Positions 26,878-36,331 are shown, counted from the stretch's first letter. The stretch: 64,000 nt of DNA from Clostridiales bacterium (GCA_018372435.1 JAHAJA010000007.1:1-64000), one strand, 5' to 3'. Numbers and translations: made by a program. Notes: generated by a model not told the origin, from the sequence alone.

Positions 26878-26885
26878 ACAGATCT

Positions 26886-28088
26886 ATGGAAATTAATTTA
26901 GACATCTATAAGACTATGGCACTGGTCTCCATTGTATTCTATATAGGAAAATTCGTTCGAAATAAGCTTTCTATTATGAAAAAATATTGCATACCACCCT
27001 CCGTTGTTGGTGGCTTTATCTTTGCTTTGCTTATACTTATACTTCAAATTACAGGAGTTGCTACCTTTAATCTTGATACAACTCTACAGAGTCTATTCAT
27101 GACAGCCTTTTTTACTAGTATTGGCTTCACAGCCAGCTTTAAAGTTTTAAAAAAAGGTGGAAATAAGGTAGCCTTCTTTCTATGTCTTGCAGTTTTATTA
27201 GTAATATTGCAGAATTTACTAGGTGTAACACTTGCTTCCTTGTTTCAATTACCAGTGCTTCTAGGCCTTTGTACTGCTTCCATACCAATGATTGGCGGTC
27301 ACGGTACAGCAGGCTCATTCGGCCCAATTCTTGAGGATATGGGTGTAAGTGGTGCTACCACAGTTTCTGTTGCTTCCGCAACATTTGGATTAGTTATGGG
27401 TAGTATTATCGGTGGAATAGTTGCAAGGCAATTAATTCATCATCACAAATTAAAGACGGTTAAAGATGAGAATTCAGAAAAAGAACCAGATGAAGTTGGT
27501 GACTATAATGAAGAAAATCATAATATTCTCTCCTACAAACGCTTAATGAATGGAGCCTGCCTCTTGTTCATAGCTATGGGGATTGGATCAATACTATCTG
27601 ATATAATTGAGCAGCTTGAGCTAACATTCCCATCTTATATCGGTGCTATGATTGTTGCTGCTATTATACGTAATATTTACGATTTCAGAAACAAAGAAAT
27701 TGTTGAGAAAGAAATCGAAGCACTTGGTGGATTAAGTCTGTCATTCTTTTTAACCATGGCACTTATGGGCTTACGTTTATGGGAGTTATTCGATTTGGCA
27801 TTCCCATTAATCGTGATGTTATTCTCTCAAACTTTACTCGTAGGACTCTTTGCTTATATCTTAACCTTCCGTATTATGGGCAAGAATTATGAAGCAGCTG
27901 TATTCGCTTCTGCTACCTGTGGCTTTGGTATGGGTGCAACTCCAAATGCAATTGCGAATATGGATGAGCTTACGAATCGTTATGGCTTTGTTCATACTCC
28001 GTATTTCGTTGTCCCTATCGTTGGTTGTCTATTCATTGACTTTTTTAATTCTGCAATTATAACTATCTTTATTAACTTCTTTAAATAA
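26886..28088 (+). CDS. gltS: Sodium/glutamate symporter
   Basis: 400 residues with about ten to twelve membrane helices. The two inverted halves show the GltS pore loops: MIGGHGTAGSFGP near 140 and CGFGMGATPNAIANM near 355. It imports glutamate with Na+. The ATG at 26886 has GGAAAGGA 12 nt upstream; the frame continues to a TTG at 26853 that is inside the preceding small ORF. A charged loop of about 35 residues (190-225) separates the halves. Confidence 0.92.
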   Translation: MEINLDIYKTMALVSIVFYIGKFVRNKLSIMKKYCIPPSVVGGFIFALLILILQITGVATFNLDTTLQSLFMTAFFTSIGFTASFKVLKKGGNKVAFFLCLAVLLVILQNLLGVTLASLFQLPVLLGLCTASIPMIGGHGTAGSFGPILEDMGVSGATTVSVASATFGLVMGSIIGGIVARQLIHHHKLKTVKDENSEKEPDEVGDYNEENHNILSYKRLMNGACLLFIAMGIGSILSDIIEQLELTFPSYIGAMIVAAIIRNIYDFRNKEIVEKEIEALGGLSLSFFLTMALMGLRLWELFDLAFPLIVMLFSQTLLVGLFAYILTFRIMGKNYEAAVFASATCGFGMGATPNAIANMDELTNRYGFVHTPYFVVPIVGCLFIDFFNSAIITIFINFFK

Positions 28089-28159
28089 GAATTATGACTA
28101 TGGTTTGGCAAGTCATAGCACATCTACATTCATTGAAACAGAATGTGAAAAATGTAAAT

Positions 28160-28241
28160 AAAAAACAAGTTTTTTAACTATGTGCACTATATGAACTTGA
28201 ATGTTCACTAGATGGCATCTCGCTAAGAAAACTTGTTTTTT
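28160..28241. terminator. Long-armed terminator after gltS
   Basis: AAAAAACAAGTTTTTT (from 28160) pairs with the 28225-28241 segment. The 48-nt interior holds TGAAC/GTTCA (28192-28196, 28203-28207). A/T tracts on both sides serve gltS and the convergent membrane-protein gene. Confidence 0.75.
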
Positions 28242-28266
28242 CTAGATTGTTGATATATATATTTAT

Positions 28267-28695
28267 TTAGTTTTCTTTGTCCTTTCTCAGCCTAATATAC
28301 ACAGCATAAAATTGAACAAATAAATAGGCGATAACAAATGGTATAATAATCTCCATGGAAGCTCCCATTAAACTATATGCTAACAATAAGGCGGCAAAAA
28401 CATAAGTCATAACATCATATCCCTTTGCCTTTGCCATATTAGAAATCATAATGTTCCGCTCATCTTTTTGGTCGATTTCAATTTGTTTTGCAAGTTCGGG
28501 ATTTTTAGCAGTGACTTTTTTATTGATCAGATCTCCAATTCCGTGCCCAAACATTCCACATCCTATGCCGACTAAAATATATGGCAATGTCTTCATGATA
28601 CCTTGTGGATCCGTTAACGATTTCACAAAATAGAAACCAATTCCACACAGTAAAACCCCTAAAACACTAATAACAATACTTTTGCTATTTTTCAT
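28267..28695 (-). CDS. Four-helix membrane protein partnered with an XRE regulator
   Basis: 142 residues with membrane segments at about 7-25, 35-55, 93-110 and 115-132, and a soluble loop (56-90) containing KQIEIDQKDERN, a motif shared by small membrane proteins of the DUF2178/DUF3796 type. Its start overlaps the stop of the upstream XRE gene by 4 nt. XRE plus small membrane protein pairs are widespread in Firmicutes; the membrane protein may sense stress or antagonise the repressor, but the function is unestablished. Confidence 0.7.
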   Translation of the reverse strand: MKNSKSIVISVLGVLLCGIGFYFVKSLTDPQGIMKTLPYILVGIGCGMFGHGIGDLINKKVTAKNPELAKQIEIDQKDERNIMISNMAKAKGYDVMTYVFAALLLAYSLMGASMEIIIPFVIAYLFVQFYAVYIRLRKDKEN

Positions 28696-28895
28696 TCTGA
28701 CTCCTCCTCATAGATAAAAATCTCTTCAATGCTCATACCAAAATAACGTGCAATCTTAAAGGCTAATATAATTGAAGGATTATATCTTCCATTCTCTAAA
28801 GAACCAATTGTTTGTCTCGATACTTCTAATGCTGCTGCAAGTTCTTCTTGTTTAATTCCACGTTCCTTTCGTATTGTTTCCAAACGATTTTTCAA
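28692..28895 (-). CDS. XRE-family (Cro/CI-like) transcriptional regulator
   Basis: 67 residues, essentially only a helix-turn-helix: QEELAAALEVSRQTIGSLENG is the DNA-binding core, here given as QEELAAALEVSRQTIG. The start codon is TTG with AAAGGAG seven bases upstream. It is translationally coupled to the membrane protein. The promoter is bracketed by an inverted repeat and is a likely autoregulatory target. Confidence 0.88.
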   Translation of the reverse strand: MKNRLETIRKERGIKQEELAAALEVSRQTIGSLENGRYNPSIILAFKIARYFGMSIEEIFIYEEESE

Positions 28896-28914
28896 ATTTT
28901 CACTCCTTTCATGT

Positions 28915-28973
28915 AAAGCTTACTTTCCTTAGCTTCATTATACATCAATTAAAACGAATGTCAAGTAAGCTTT
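28915..28973 (-). promoter_or_regulatory. XRE promoter bracketed by an 11-bp inverted repeat
   Basis: TTGACA (28959-28964) and TATAAT (28937-28942) with a 16-nt spacer form a consensus promoter. AAAGCTTACTT (28915-28925) and its exact complement AAGTAAGCTTT (28963-28973) flank it, one arm overlapping the -35 and the other just past the start site. This is a natural operator pair for the encoded repressor. Confidence 0.75.
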
Positions 28974-29020
28974 CCATAAAAATCTACTAAACAAATTTTC
29001 TAATAAATCAATGCAACTTT

Positions 29021-29104
29021 AAAAGACAACCTTATAAATGGTTATACACGAAGCATGGAAGTATAAATCCACGCTCTATAAATAGCCACAAAGATTGTCT
29101 CTTT
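29021..29104. repeat. Diverged long hairpin related to 22720-22805
   Basis: AAAAGACAACCTT at the left and AAAGATTGTCTCTTT at the right, with degenerate interior pairing (GCATGGA/TCCACGC). The terminal sequences match those of the hairpin at 22720-22805, but no gene ends directly beside it: the nearest is the XRE gene, which starts nearby and reads away. Confidence 0.55.
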
Positions 29105-29173
29105 ATTATATCGTTAATTCAGTTATGATTTTCCTAACAGAATTATTCCTGCTTACATTTATTTTTAACACAT

Positions 29174-29337
29174 ACTTCGCACATATAAACTTCACTTAGA
29201 GTAGATAATTGCTATATTCATAAGAAAAACTATCTGAACACGTCAGCACTGTACTGACTACGTGTGAAGCTAAACGGGAGCGGGTCTTTCGCCTGCTATA
29301 GCAGTTAGCTACTCTTCGTAATCTTCAAGTGCGAAGT
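29174..29337. repeat. 164-bp element with inverted 41-43 bp ends (MITE-like or structured RNA)
   Basis: The left end runs from ACTTCGCACAT to GCTATA (29174-29216); the inverted right end (29297-29337) has ACTTCGCAC, GAGTAG-TAA and TGCTATA at matching places. The 80-nt interior contains CACGTCAG/CTGAC-ACGTG and a GC-rich AGCGGG/CCTGCT hairpin, so the whole could fold. Single ends recur at 43874-43915 and 44964-45004. No ORF is inside. It lies just past the NlpC/P60 gene. Confidence 0.6.
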
Positions 29338-29353
29338 TTGAGTTTATTATAAT

Positions 29354-30835
29354 TTATTTCGTAGGTCTTGCGACTACAACCACATTTCGATCAGTTGTCC
29401 AATACGTAAACATACCTACATCACTGGTTCTAGCTTCTAATAACAAACCACTACCATATTCATCTCCATAAGTTCCACAATAGATAGCTACATGATAGAT
29501 ATTCTTGTATCGTCCATTACTTGTTCCATCTGTCTTAGCAAAGAAAAGTAAATCTCCCGGTTGTAATTTCTCTACTGGCAGAGCCTTATAGGCAATTGCT
29601 TTCTTATTATTGACTAGGGTTTTTGCCATATCAGCTGCTGTTGGTGCCCAGTATTTATTCCCTATATCTACACCTGCACTATGATAGGCTCTCCAGACTA
29701 GGCTACTACAATCGTAATATCCTTTCTCCATTCTCTTATCCTGACTATATGGTGTTCCTATTGCTTTCATCGCATATTCTAATGCACCTATCACCTTACT
29801 ACTGCCTACGGATACAGGAACAAACATCTCTTTACCATCAACATTAATTTGAATACTAGTAGATCCTGCTTTCTTACCAATTACATATCCACTTTTATCT
29901 ACTTTAGCAATGGAAGTACTAGAAGATTGGTAACTGATTTTACTATTCTTATTGGTACCAGTTACTTTAATCTTCGTTTTCTTACCTTTAACAATGGGAA
30001 GTAATTGCACATTTACTTGTGGATCCGTTACTGTTACTTTATAAGTTAACCTAACACCATCAATCTCACAAGTAATAGTCGCTGTTCCTTTATTCACTGC
30101 ATAGATTGAATTCGAATATTCCCATACCTCTGCCACTGATGAGTTACTAGTGGTCATCGTTACTTTACTCTCCGGTTGTAAGCCTGTAAACGCTAACTCC
30201 TGAGTACAATCCATTGCCAGATTTCCAGACGTCATTTGGATTTTGGGATCACTAACTGCCACACGACACGTATATGTTGTTACCAGACCATTGTATTCAA
30301 CACAATTCACAGTAATGTCTGTGTACCCCATTGATATCCCTGTAACTAAACCTGTCTCGTTCACTGTAGCCACAGAAGGATTAGAACTCGTCCATGTGCC
30401 TACTTGCGCTTGAGAGTAACCTGACATATGTAGCTGTGCTGTTTTCCCAACTGCACATACTACCGAATCTTCTCCTAGCTCTTTTTCTGTAACAATTACT
30501 TTACACGAATCGCTTGCTATGTAATTAAAGTCTTGATCATAGAGCGAAACCACTATTGTAGCTTCTCCACTCGATAATCCGGTAACCAAAAGTACGTTAG
30601 AATACTCATCTCTTTCTACACTTACAGAATAATAATTTCCTTCGATGGTGTACTCATAGTTTACCCCACTTGGTACTTGCAAACTGAATGTCTCCCCGTT
30701 TGACAAGGCCTTCTCGTGAACCGGCAGAAAATAATTCGCTGTTTCTTCTGCCTTTACATAAGTTGGTAGTCCTAATAATAATGAAACCACTACAAGTAAC
30801 GCAATTACTGATTTGTTCTTCCTAATAAAATTCAT
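29354..30835 (-). CDS. Secreted NlpC/P60 endopeptidase with Ig-like (Big_2) repeats
   Basis: 493 residues. A signal peptide (1-29, VVVSLLLGLPTYVKA) is followed by three or four bacterial Ig-like domains (about 30-345; patterns such as VATVNETGLVTGISMGYTDI), then an NlpC/P60 catalytic domain with Cys in YYDCSSLVWRAYHSAG and His in IYHVAIYCG. It probably cleaves peptidoglycan stem peptides outside the cell. ATG at 30835 is chosen because it begins the signal peptide; the frame extends to 30895 with basic residues. No c-di-AMP riboswitch was seen upstream. Confidence 0.9.
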   Translation of the reverse strand: MNFIRKNKSVIALLVVVSLLLGLPTYVKAEETANYFLPVHEKALSNGETFSLQVPSGVNYEYTIEGNYYSVSVERDEYSNVLLVTGLSSGEATIVVSLYDQDFNYIASDSCKVIVTEKELGEDSVVCAVGKTAQLHMSGYSQAQVGTWTSSNPSVATVNETGLVTGISMGYTDITVNCVEYNGLVTTYTCRVAVSDPKIQMTSGNLAMDCTQELAFTGLQPESKVTMTTSNSSVAEVWEYSNSIYAVNKGTATITCEIDGVRLTYKVTVTDPQVNVQLLPIVKGKKTKIKVTGTNKNSKISYQSSSTSIAKVDKSGYVIGKKAGSTSIQINVDGKEMFVPVSVGSSKVIGALEYAMKAIGTPYSQDKRMEKGYYDCSSLVWRAYHSAGVDIGNKYWAPTAADMAKTLVNNKKAIAYKALPVEKLQPGDLLFFAKTDGTSNGRYKNIYHVAIYCGTYGDEYGSGLLLEARTSDVGMFTYWTTDRNVVVVARPTK

Positions 30836-31009
30836 TCGTATTCTCACTTTCCTTATATTGTCTCTTAGCAATCTAGATACTCGCTTACCTCGCAAGATTC
30901 AGATTGATTCAATTGACATAGCTCTTCTTCCTATGATTTGTTTACTAATTTTAACATCTACATCCCTATAATACAAGTTTATTTGCATACTAATTTTCAA
31001 AGAAAAGGG

Positions 31010-31059
31010 AAATGAGCCATATAAGTGAATACGATTGTATTCACCCATATGGCTCATTT
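31010..31059 (-). terminator. Terminator of the ptsGHI block
   Basis: AAATGAGCCATAT and ATATGGCTCATTT form the outer stem and GTGAATAC/GTATTCAC the inner stem around GATT. It lies 25 nt after ptsI. Confidence 0.88.
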
Positions 31060-31083
31060 GTTTAAGTAATTTACGTTCTATTG

Positions 31084-32697
31084 TTATTTAGTTTCTCTTA
31101 CTTCATTACGAACTGGTAATACAAAAGTTGGAGAAACTGATAATTCATCTAATCCCATTTCAAGGAAACGTTTTGTTAATGATAAATCTGCACCTAATTC
31201 ACCGCAAATACCAGCCCAGATTCCTTCTTTATGAGCATTATCAACTACCATTTGGATTAGTCGTAGTACTGCTTCATGATGAGCATCATAGATAGGATCT
31301 AGCTTTGAATTTTGACGGTCAATAGCTAAGGTATATTGAGTTAAATCATTTGTTCCAATACTGAAGAAATCTACTTCCTTCGCTAATAAATCACTAATAA
31401 TAGCCGCTGCTGGTGTTTCGATCATGATTCCAAGTTCTACTTCTCCATATTCAATACCGACAGCGTCTAATTCAGCCTTTACTTCAGCTACAATCTTTTT
31501 AATCTGAAGAACTTCATTCACCGAGATAATCATTGGGAACATGATTGAGATGTTACCGAATGCACTTGCACGTAGAATGGCTCTAAGTTGTGTTTTGAAG
31601 ATTTCCGGCTCATTAAGACAGATTCGAATAGCACGATATCCCATTGCTGGATTATCTTCTTTACCAAGGTTTAGGTAATCTACTTGCTTATCTGCACCGA
31701 TATCTAGTGTACGGATAATAACCTTCTTACCTGCCATGGTTTCTGCAACTTGTTTATACACTTGGAATTGTTCTTCTTCCGTTGGTAAATGATCGGATTC
31801 TAGATATAAGAATTCACTTCTGAATAATCCAATTCCACTTGCATCGTTTTGAAGTACAGCAGCAAGATCAGTTACGTTACCGATGTTTGCATAGATATTA
31901 ATCTTTTGTCCACTTAATGTAACGTTTTCTTTTCCTTTTAAATCTTGAAGTAATTTTCTACTGTTTTCTTCTTCTTCTTTTTTTGCATTATATTCCTTAA
32001 GCATTTCTTCTTCTGGATCAATATAGAATGTTCCAGTATAGCCATCGACAATTGCCATCTTTCCATTCCATGATTCCTCAATCTTAACACCAATTAAAGC
32101 TGGAATATTCATAGTTCTAGCAAGGATTGCTGTATGGGAATTTGAAGATCCTAATTCCGTTACGAATGCTAGGAGTTTATCCTTATCCATCTGTACTGTC
32201 TCACTTGGTGCTAGGTCATTGGCAACGATGATAACTGGTTCATTACCGATATCACTGCCTGTAGAAGCTCCGTTTAGGATTGAGATAACGCGTTCAGAGA
32301 TATCTTTGATATCGAATGCTCTTGCTTTGAAGTACTCATCTTCCATGTTTGAGAACATTTCAAAGAAATTGTCAGCAGTTCTAGCTACTGCGTATTCTGC
32401 ATTCATTGATTGATTCTCTATGATATTGTTAACGGAATCGTTATAATCTTCATCTTCTAGCATCATAATATGAACGTTGAAGATTTCTGCATTCCCTTCG
32501 CCAACTTCTTTAAGCGCTTTTTCATAAAGTTTTGTTAACTCATTAATTGCTTGCTCTTTTGCATTATTATAACGTGCGATTTCTGCAGCAGCATCTTCGA
32601 TTTTATGTCTCTTAACTTGTTGTTCACCTTTAGAATAGAAATAAATCTTTCCAATTGCTATTCCCTTAAATATAGACTTTCCACTATATTGTTGCAT
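31084..32697 (-). CDS. ptsI: PTS enzyme I (PEP-protein phosphotransferase)
   Basis: 537 residues. The phosphohistidine lies in SSNSHTAILARTM (near 190), the PEP-binding TIM barrel carries GIGLFRSEFLYL, GYRAIRICL, FSIGTNDLTQY and the catalytic Cys region AGICGELGAD. It transfers phosphate from PEP to HPr. A slightly short family member (570 is usual). It is 19 nt downstream of ptsH and the last gene of the block. Confidence 0.95.
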   Translation of the reverse strand: MQQYSGKSIFKGIAIGKIYFYSKGEQQVKRHKIEDAAAEIARYNNAKEQAINELTKLYEKALKEVGEGNAEIFNVHIMMLEDEDYNDSVNNIIENQSMNAEYAVARTADNFFEMFSNMEDEYFKARAFDIKDISERVISILNGASTGSDIGNEPVIIVANDLAPSETVQMDKDKLLAFVTELGSSNSHTAILARTMNIPALIGVKIEESWNGKMAIVDGYTGTFYIDPEEEMLKEYNAKKEEEENSRKLLQDLKGKENVTLSGQKINIYANIGNVTDLAAVLQNDASGIGLFRSEFLYLESDHLPTEEEQFQVYKQVAETMAGKKVIIRTLDIGADKQVDYLNLGKEDNPAMGYRAIRICLNEPEIFKTQLRAILRASAFGNISIMFPMIISVNEVLQIKKIVAEVKAELDAVGIEYGEVELGIMIETPAAAIISDLLAKEVDFFSIGTNDLTQYTLAIDRQNSKLDPIYDAHHEAVLRLIQMVVDNAHKEGIWAGICGELGADLSLTKRFLEMGLDELSVSPTFVLPVRNEVRETK

Positions 32698-32716
32698 AGT
32701 ATAACTCCTTATCTTC

Positions 32717-32974
32717 TTAGAAATTAGCTTTGAAGAATTGTTCCATTTCTACACATGCTTTTTCTTCATCTTCACCTTCAACTGTTACAGTTACAGTAGT
32801 ACCGTTTTTAACTGCCATTCCCATAATTGCTAACAACTTAGTTGCTTCAGCTGTTTTACCATTTGCTTCTAAAGTGATTTTTGAACTGTAGTTTTTTGCT
32901 TCTTTAACTAAAAGACCAGCTGGTCTAGCGTGAATTCCTGCTTCATCTGTAATAACGTAATTAAATTGTTTCAT
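32717..32974 (-). CDS. ptsH: Phosphocarrier protein HPr
   Basis: 85 residues. His15 in AGIHARPAG is the enzyme I/EII phosphorylation site. The region that in Bacillus HPr holds regulatory Ser46 (KSIMG) reads LLAIMG here, after a three-residue longer loop, so the HPr-kinase target serine is replaced by alanine. That is a Lachnospiraceae-type HPr variant; it should serve transport but not CcpA-dependent repression through Ser46. ATG at 32974 with GTGAGG upstream; the longer in-frame start at 33040 is not conserved-looking. Confidence 0.93.
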   Translation of the reverse strand: MKQFNYVITDEAGIHARPAGLLVKEAKNYSSKITLEANGKTAEATKLLAIMGMAVKNGTTVTVTVEGEDEEKACVEMEQFFKANF

Positions 32975-33134
32975 TTGTTTATCCTCACTTTTTCTCTTAT
33001 ATTTAGCAATTGCAAGACTCTTCGTATTGGGGACAAACATTCGTTATCGCCATTGAGAAGAGTTTTACAACTGGTTATTAGTATTCTAACTTTTCATTTA
33101 CACAACTTTTTCTCAAAGTTCTGATTAGTACCTG

Positions 33135-35276
33135 TTATTTAACTCTAATTACTTCATCACCAAATGTTACTTTACCTGTAACTGTAGCAGTTACTTCCTC
33201 GTAATTTTCAGTGTTAGATACAATAACTGGTGTGATTGTACGATATCCTGCATCTATAATACCTTGTAGATCTACCTCTGCAAGAATATCACCTTTGTTT
33301 ACTTTTTGACCACTTTCTACTTTGATTTCGAATGGTTTACCATTCAACCTAACCGTATCAATTCCAATATGAATTAGAATCTCTACTCCATCATTAGAAC
33401 GTATTCCAAGAGCATGTTTTGTGTCAAATACCATAAGTATCTCACCATCAAATGGAGCTTTTACAATACCTGTACTTGGTTCAATCGCGATACCTTTTCC
33501 TAATAATTCTTCTGAGAATACACCATCGTCTACTTCCTTAAGTGGCATTGCTTTACCTTCCATAGGCGAGTAAATTGTATGCATTTCAGAGTTTGTAGAT
33601 TTATTAGTTTCTTCTTTTTTATTAGATGTTTCTGTAACTACAGGAGCTTCTTGTTCCATTACATGGTCACTTGCTGCAGTTTGTAAGAAATCTTCTAAGT
33701 TAGATTTAATAACAGTAACTTTTGGGCCATAAATTACTTGAATTCCATTACCTTTTTTAATTACCCCTGCTGCTCCACTTGCTTTAAGAGTTTGTTCATC
33801 AACTAAGGAAGGATCTATAACTGTTGTACGTAGTCTTGTTGCACAACAATCCAAATCACTAATGTTTGCTTTTCCACCTAAACCTCTTGTAATTAAGACT
33901 GAGGTTTCATCAGCTGTACCCGCTTCACTACTTGTCTTATCAGTTTGATCTTTACGAGCATTAACATCTGCTCTTGTATATAGTTTTGTTTCCTCTGTAT
34001 CATCTTCACGTCCTGGCGTCTTAAAATTGAACTTCAAGATTAAGAAACGGAATAAGAAGTAGTAGATAGCAAAGTAGAATATACCAACAATTACAACGTA
34101 TATCCAGTTTGTCTTAGCGTTACCTTGTAAGATACCGAATAAGAATAAATCGATTGCACCACCAGAGAATGTCATACCTACACCAACGCCTAGCATATGC
34201 ATTATCATGTATGCTAAACCTGCGAATACACAGTGAATTACATAAAGTATAGGAGCTACGAATAAGAAGGTGAATTCAAGTGGTTCTGTAATACCTGTTA
34301 ACATAGAAGTTAACGCTGCAGATAATAATAATCCACCAACAATTTTCTTTTTGTTTGATTTAGCACAAGAATACATAGCAAGTGCCGCACCAGGTAAACC
34401 AAAGATCATAAGTGGGAATTTACCTGACATAAATCTAGTTGCTTCTACACTAAACTTTTGAATATTTGGTGCTGCAAGTTCAGCAAAGAAGATGTTTTGA
34501 GCACCTTCAACAAGTACTCCAGCTACTTCTGCAGTACCACCAACTGCTGTTTGCCAGAATGGAATATAGAATACATGATGTAAACCAAATGGGATTAACG
34601 CTCTTTCCATAACACCATATACCCACGTTCCCGCATAACCTGATCTTAATACAAGATCACCTACATTGTAGATACCATTTTGGATTACAGGCCATATAAA
34701 GAACATAGCAATACCAACGAAGAGGTAAACTACTGTACTGATGATTGGTACAAATCTTGTTCCTCCGAAGAAGGAAAGAACTTGTGGTAATTCAATCTTA
34801 TAAAAACGGTTATGAAGTGCGGCTACACCAAGACCTACTATAATACCTCCAAATACACCCATTTGTAAGGAGGTGATTCCTAATACTTGTGCAGATGCAC
34901 CCTCTAATAAGTTCTCAACACCACCATTAATGTCAATCATCGCACCAATGGAAGCATGCATAATAAAGAAAGCAATTGCTGCTGCTAAAGCTGCAACATC
35001 TTTTTCCTTTTTCGCCATACCAATTGCAACACCCATAGCGAATAACACTGGTAAATTATCAAATACAATACTACCTGCTGCATTCATTACTGTTAAGATG
35101 GCATTTAGGACTGTACCTTCCCCCATAAACTTAACCAATCCATATGTCTCTAACATTGTTTGATTTGTAAATGATCCACCAATTCCTAAGAATAATCCTG
35201 CGATTGGTAAAATCGCGATTGGTAACATAAATGATCTACCAACTCTTTGTAAAACACCAAATAATTTGTCTTTCAT
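33135..35276 (-). CDS. Glucose-type PTS permease IICBA
   Basis: 713 residues. IIC (about 1-400) has ten or so helices and the conserved GITEPLEFTFLFVAP; IIB (about 455-535) has the phosphocysteine in LDCCATRLRTTV; IIA (about 565-713) has the active His in EILIHIGIDTVRLNG. The IIC resembles the glucose/N-acetylglucosamine branch (ptsG/nagE); glucose is the more likely sugar. Expression is gated by the antiterminator target just upstream at 35393-35480. ptsH and ptsI follow, making a complete uptake module. Confidence 0.92.
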   Translation of the reverse strand: MKDKLFGVLQRVGRSFMLPIAILPIAGLFLGIGGSFTNQTMLETYGLVKFMGEGTVLNAILTVMNAAGSIVFDNLPVLFAMGVAIGMAKKEKDVAALAAAIAFFIMHASIGAMIDINGGVENLLEGASAQVLGITSLQMGVFGGIIVGLGVAALHNRFYKIELPQVLSFFGGTRFVPIISTVVYLFVGIAMFFIWPVIQNGIYNVGDLVLRSGYAGTWVYGVMERALIPFGLHHVFYIPFWQTAVGGTAEVAGVLVEGAQNIFFAELAAPNIQKFSVEATRFMSGKFPLMIFGLPGAALAMYSCAKSNKKKIVGGLLLSAALTSMLTGITEPLEFTFLFVAPILYVIHCVFAGLAYMIMHMLGVGVGMTFSGGAIDLFLFGILQGNAKTNWIYVVIVGIFYFAIYYFLFRFLILKFNFKTPGREDDTEETKLYTRADVNARKDQTDKTSSEAGTADETSVLITRGLGGKANISDLDCCATRLRTTVIDPSLVDEQTLKASGAAGVIKKGNGIQVIYGPKVTVIKSNLEDFLQTAASDHVMEQEAPVVTETSNKKEETNKSTNSEMHTIYSPMEGKAMPLKEVDDGVFSEELLGKGIAIEPSTGIVKAPFDGEILMVFDTKHALGIRSNDGVEILIHIGIDTVRLNGKPFEIKVESGQKVNKGDILAEVDLQGIIDAGYRTITPVIVSNTENYEEVTATVTGKVTFGDEVIRVK

Positions 35277-35392
35277 TGTTTCACTTTACCTTTCTACTTG
35301 TTACTTATATATCTTCTACATAGTAACGTCATGTTACTATGTGATGTATATGAAAAATGGATAACCCATTTTAACACCCATGTTTTGTTGTA

Positions 35393-35480
35393 TAAAAAAG
35401 ACCAAAGCAATGGCTATAACACACTCTATCTCATATGCTATACTATCACTTCGGTCTTGCCTGCTTTACCAGTCACAATC
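35393..35480 (-). promoter_or_regulatory. Antiterminator target (RAT) and overlapping terminator before the PTS permease
   Basis: On the minus strand 35480-35455 reads GATTGTGACTGGTAAAGC followed by AGGCAAGACC, the BglG/LicT-type ribonucleic antiterminator. It overlaps the first arm of a terminator (AAGACC-GAAG pairing with CTTTGGTCTT, then six T, ending near 35393). Binding by the antiterminator would block the terminator and allow transcription of the permease, HPr and EI. Confidence 0.85.
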
Positions 35481-35497
35481 CGGTCTGTATTCTGTTC

Positions 35498-36331
35498 TTA
35501 TGACATCTGCAGTCTTTTTAGATGTATTGTAAGAAACATTAATTCTTCTTCCGTAACCTTTTTACTATATTGTTCTAATACCAATCTACCAATATTCTCA
35601 GCACATTGGTATTCAATAGGATATCGATTCTTAACAAGACTTCTAAATTCTTCATCGTCCTCTTCCGTCGCTTTATCTGTGAATATACGCTGTCCAAAGA
35701 ATTTGAGATGAGTAATAAATCGCTTATAATTTAAAGAATCTTCATCAATATCTTTGTTGTAATAATTATAGATAAGCTCCATTACCTTTTGTATTAACTC
35801 TGTTATCTTGACCATATTTCCCATATTGGTATCTAGTTCAGCATTAACAATATGCAAAGCAATAAAACCTGCCTCATCATAGGATAATTCAACACCCAAT
35901 TTGTCTTTAATTATCTCTAACGCTTGAACCCCTATCTGATATTCTTCCTCATAGAAAGTTTTAATTTCAGTTAATAGTACATTACGATATTCTAACTTAT
36001 TATCTTTTCTAGTAATCGCAAAACTTATATGATCGGTTAAAGTTATATAGATATTATCATTCAACTTTTTATTCAACGTCTTGGTTGCATATTCTATGAT
36101 TTCTGTGCAAACAGTAACGTATTCTATGGGTATTTCGGCTAATAATTCTTGAAGTTTATTCGATGCGTCCTTGTTTGCCATCTTATAGATTTTCTCAACC
36201 TTCTCATCTTCAATACTATCATTAACCTTTTTATTAAATCCAATTCCTAATCCTCGCAAAATGACTTCATTGCCTTCTGCATCGATAGAACATACTATAT
36301 TATTATTTATCAGCTTTGCTATCTTATACAC
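35498..36331 (-). CDS. BglG/LicT-family transcription antiterminator
   Basis: 277 residues. An RNA-binding CAT domain (1-55; NNNIVCSIDAEGNEVILRG and GIGF) is followed by PRD1 (about 65-170) and PRD2 (about 172-277). Candidate phosphohistidines are in LTDHISFAI, IALHIVNAE, FITHLKFFG and LTIHLKRLQ. PTS phosphorylation of the PRDs sets activity. It is encoded directly upstream of the permease it should control, and its own leader also carries a RAT, indicating autoregulation. Confidence 0.93.
   Translation of the reverse strand: MYKIAKLINNNIVCSIDAEGNEVILRGLGIGFNKKVNDSIEDEKVEKIYKMANKDASNKLQELLAEIPIEYVTVCTEIIEYATKTLNKKLNDNIYITLTDHISFAITRKDNKLEYRNVLLTEIKTFYEEEYQIGVQALEIIKDKLGVELSYDEAGFIALHIVNAELDTNMGNMVKITELIQKVMELIYNYYNKDIDEDSLNYKRFITHLKFFGQRIFTDKATEEDDEEFRSLVKNRYPIEYQCAENIGRLVLEQYSKKVTEEELMFLTIHLKRLQMS

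Noticed and set aside
30836..30960. c-di-AMP (ydaO) riboswitch before the NlpC/P60 gene
   Set aside because: Such genes often have one, but the leader is too short and lacks the conserved blocks.
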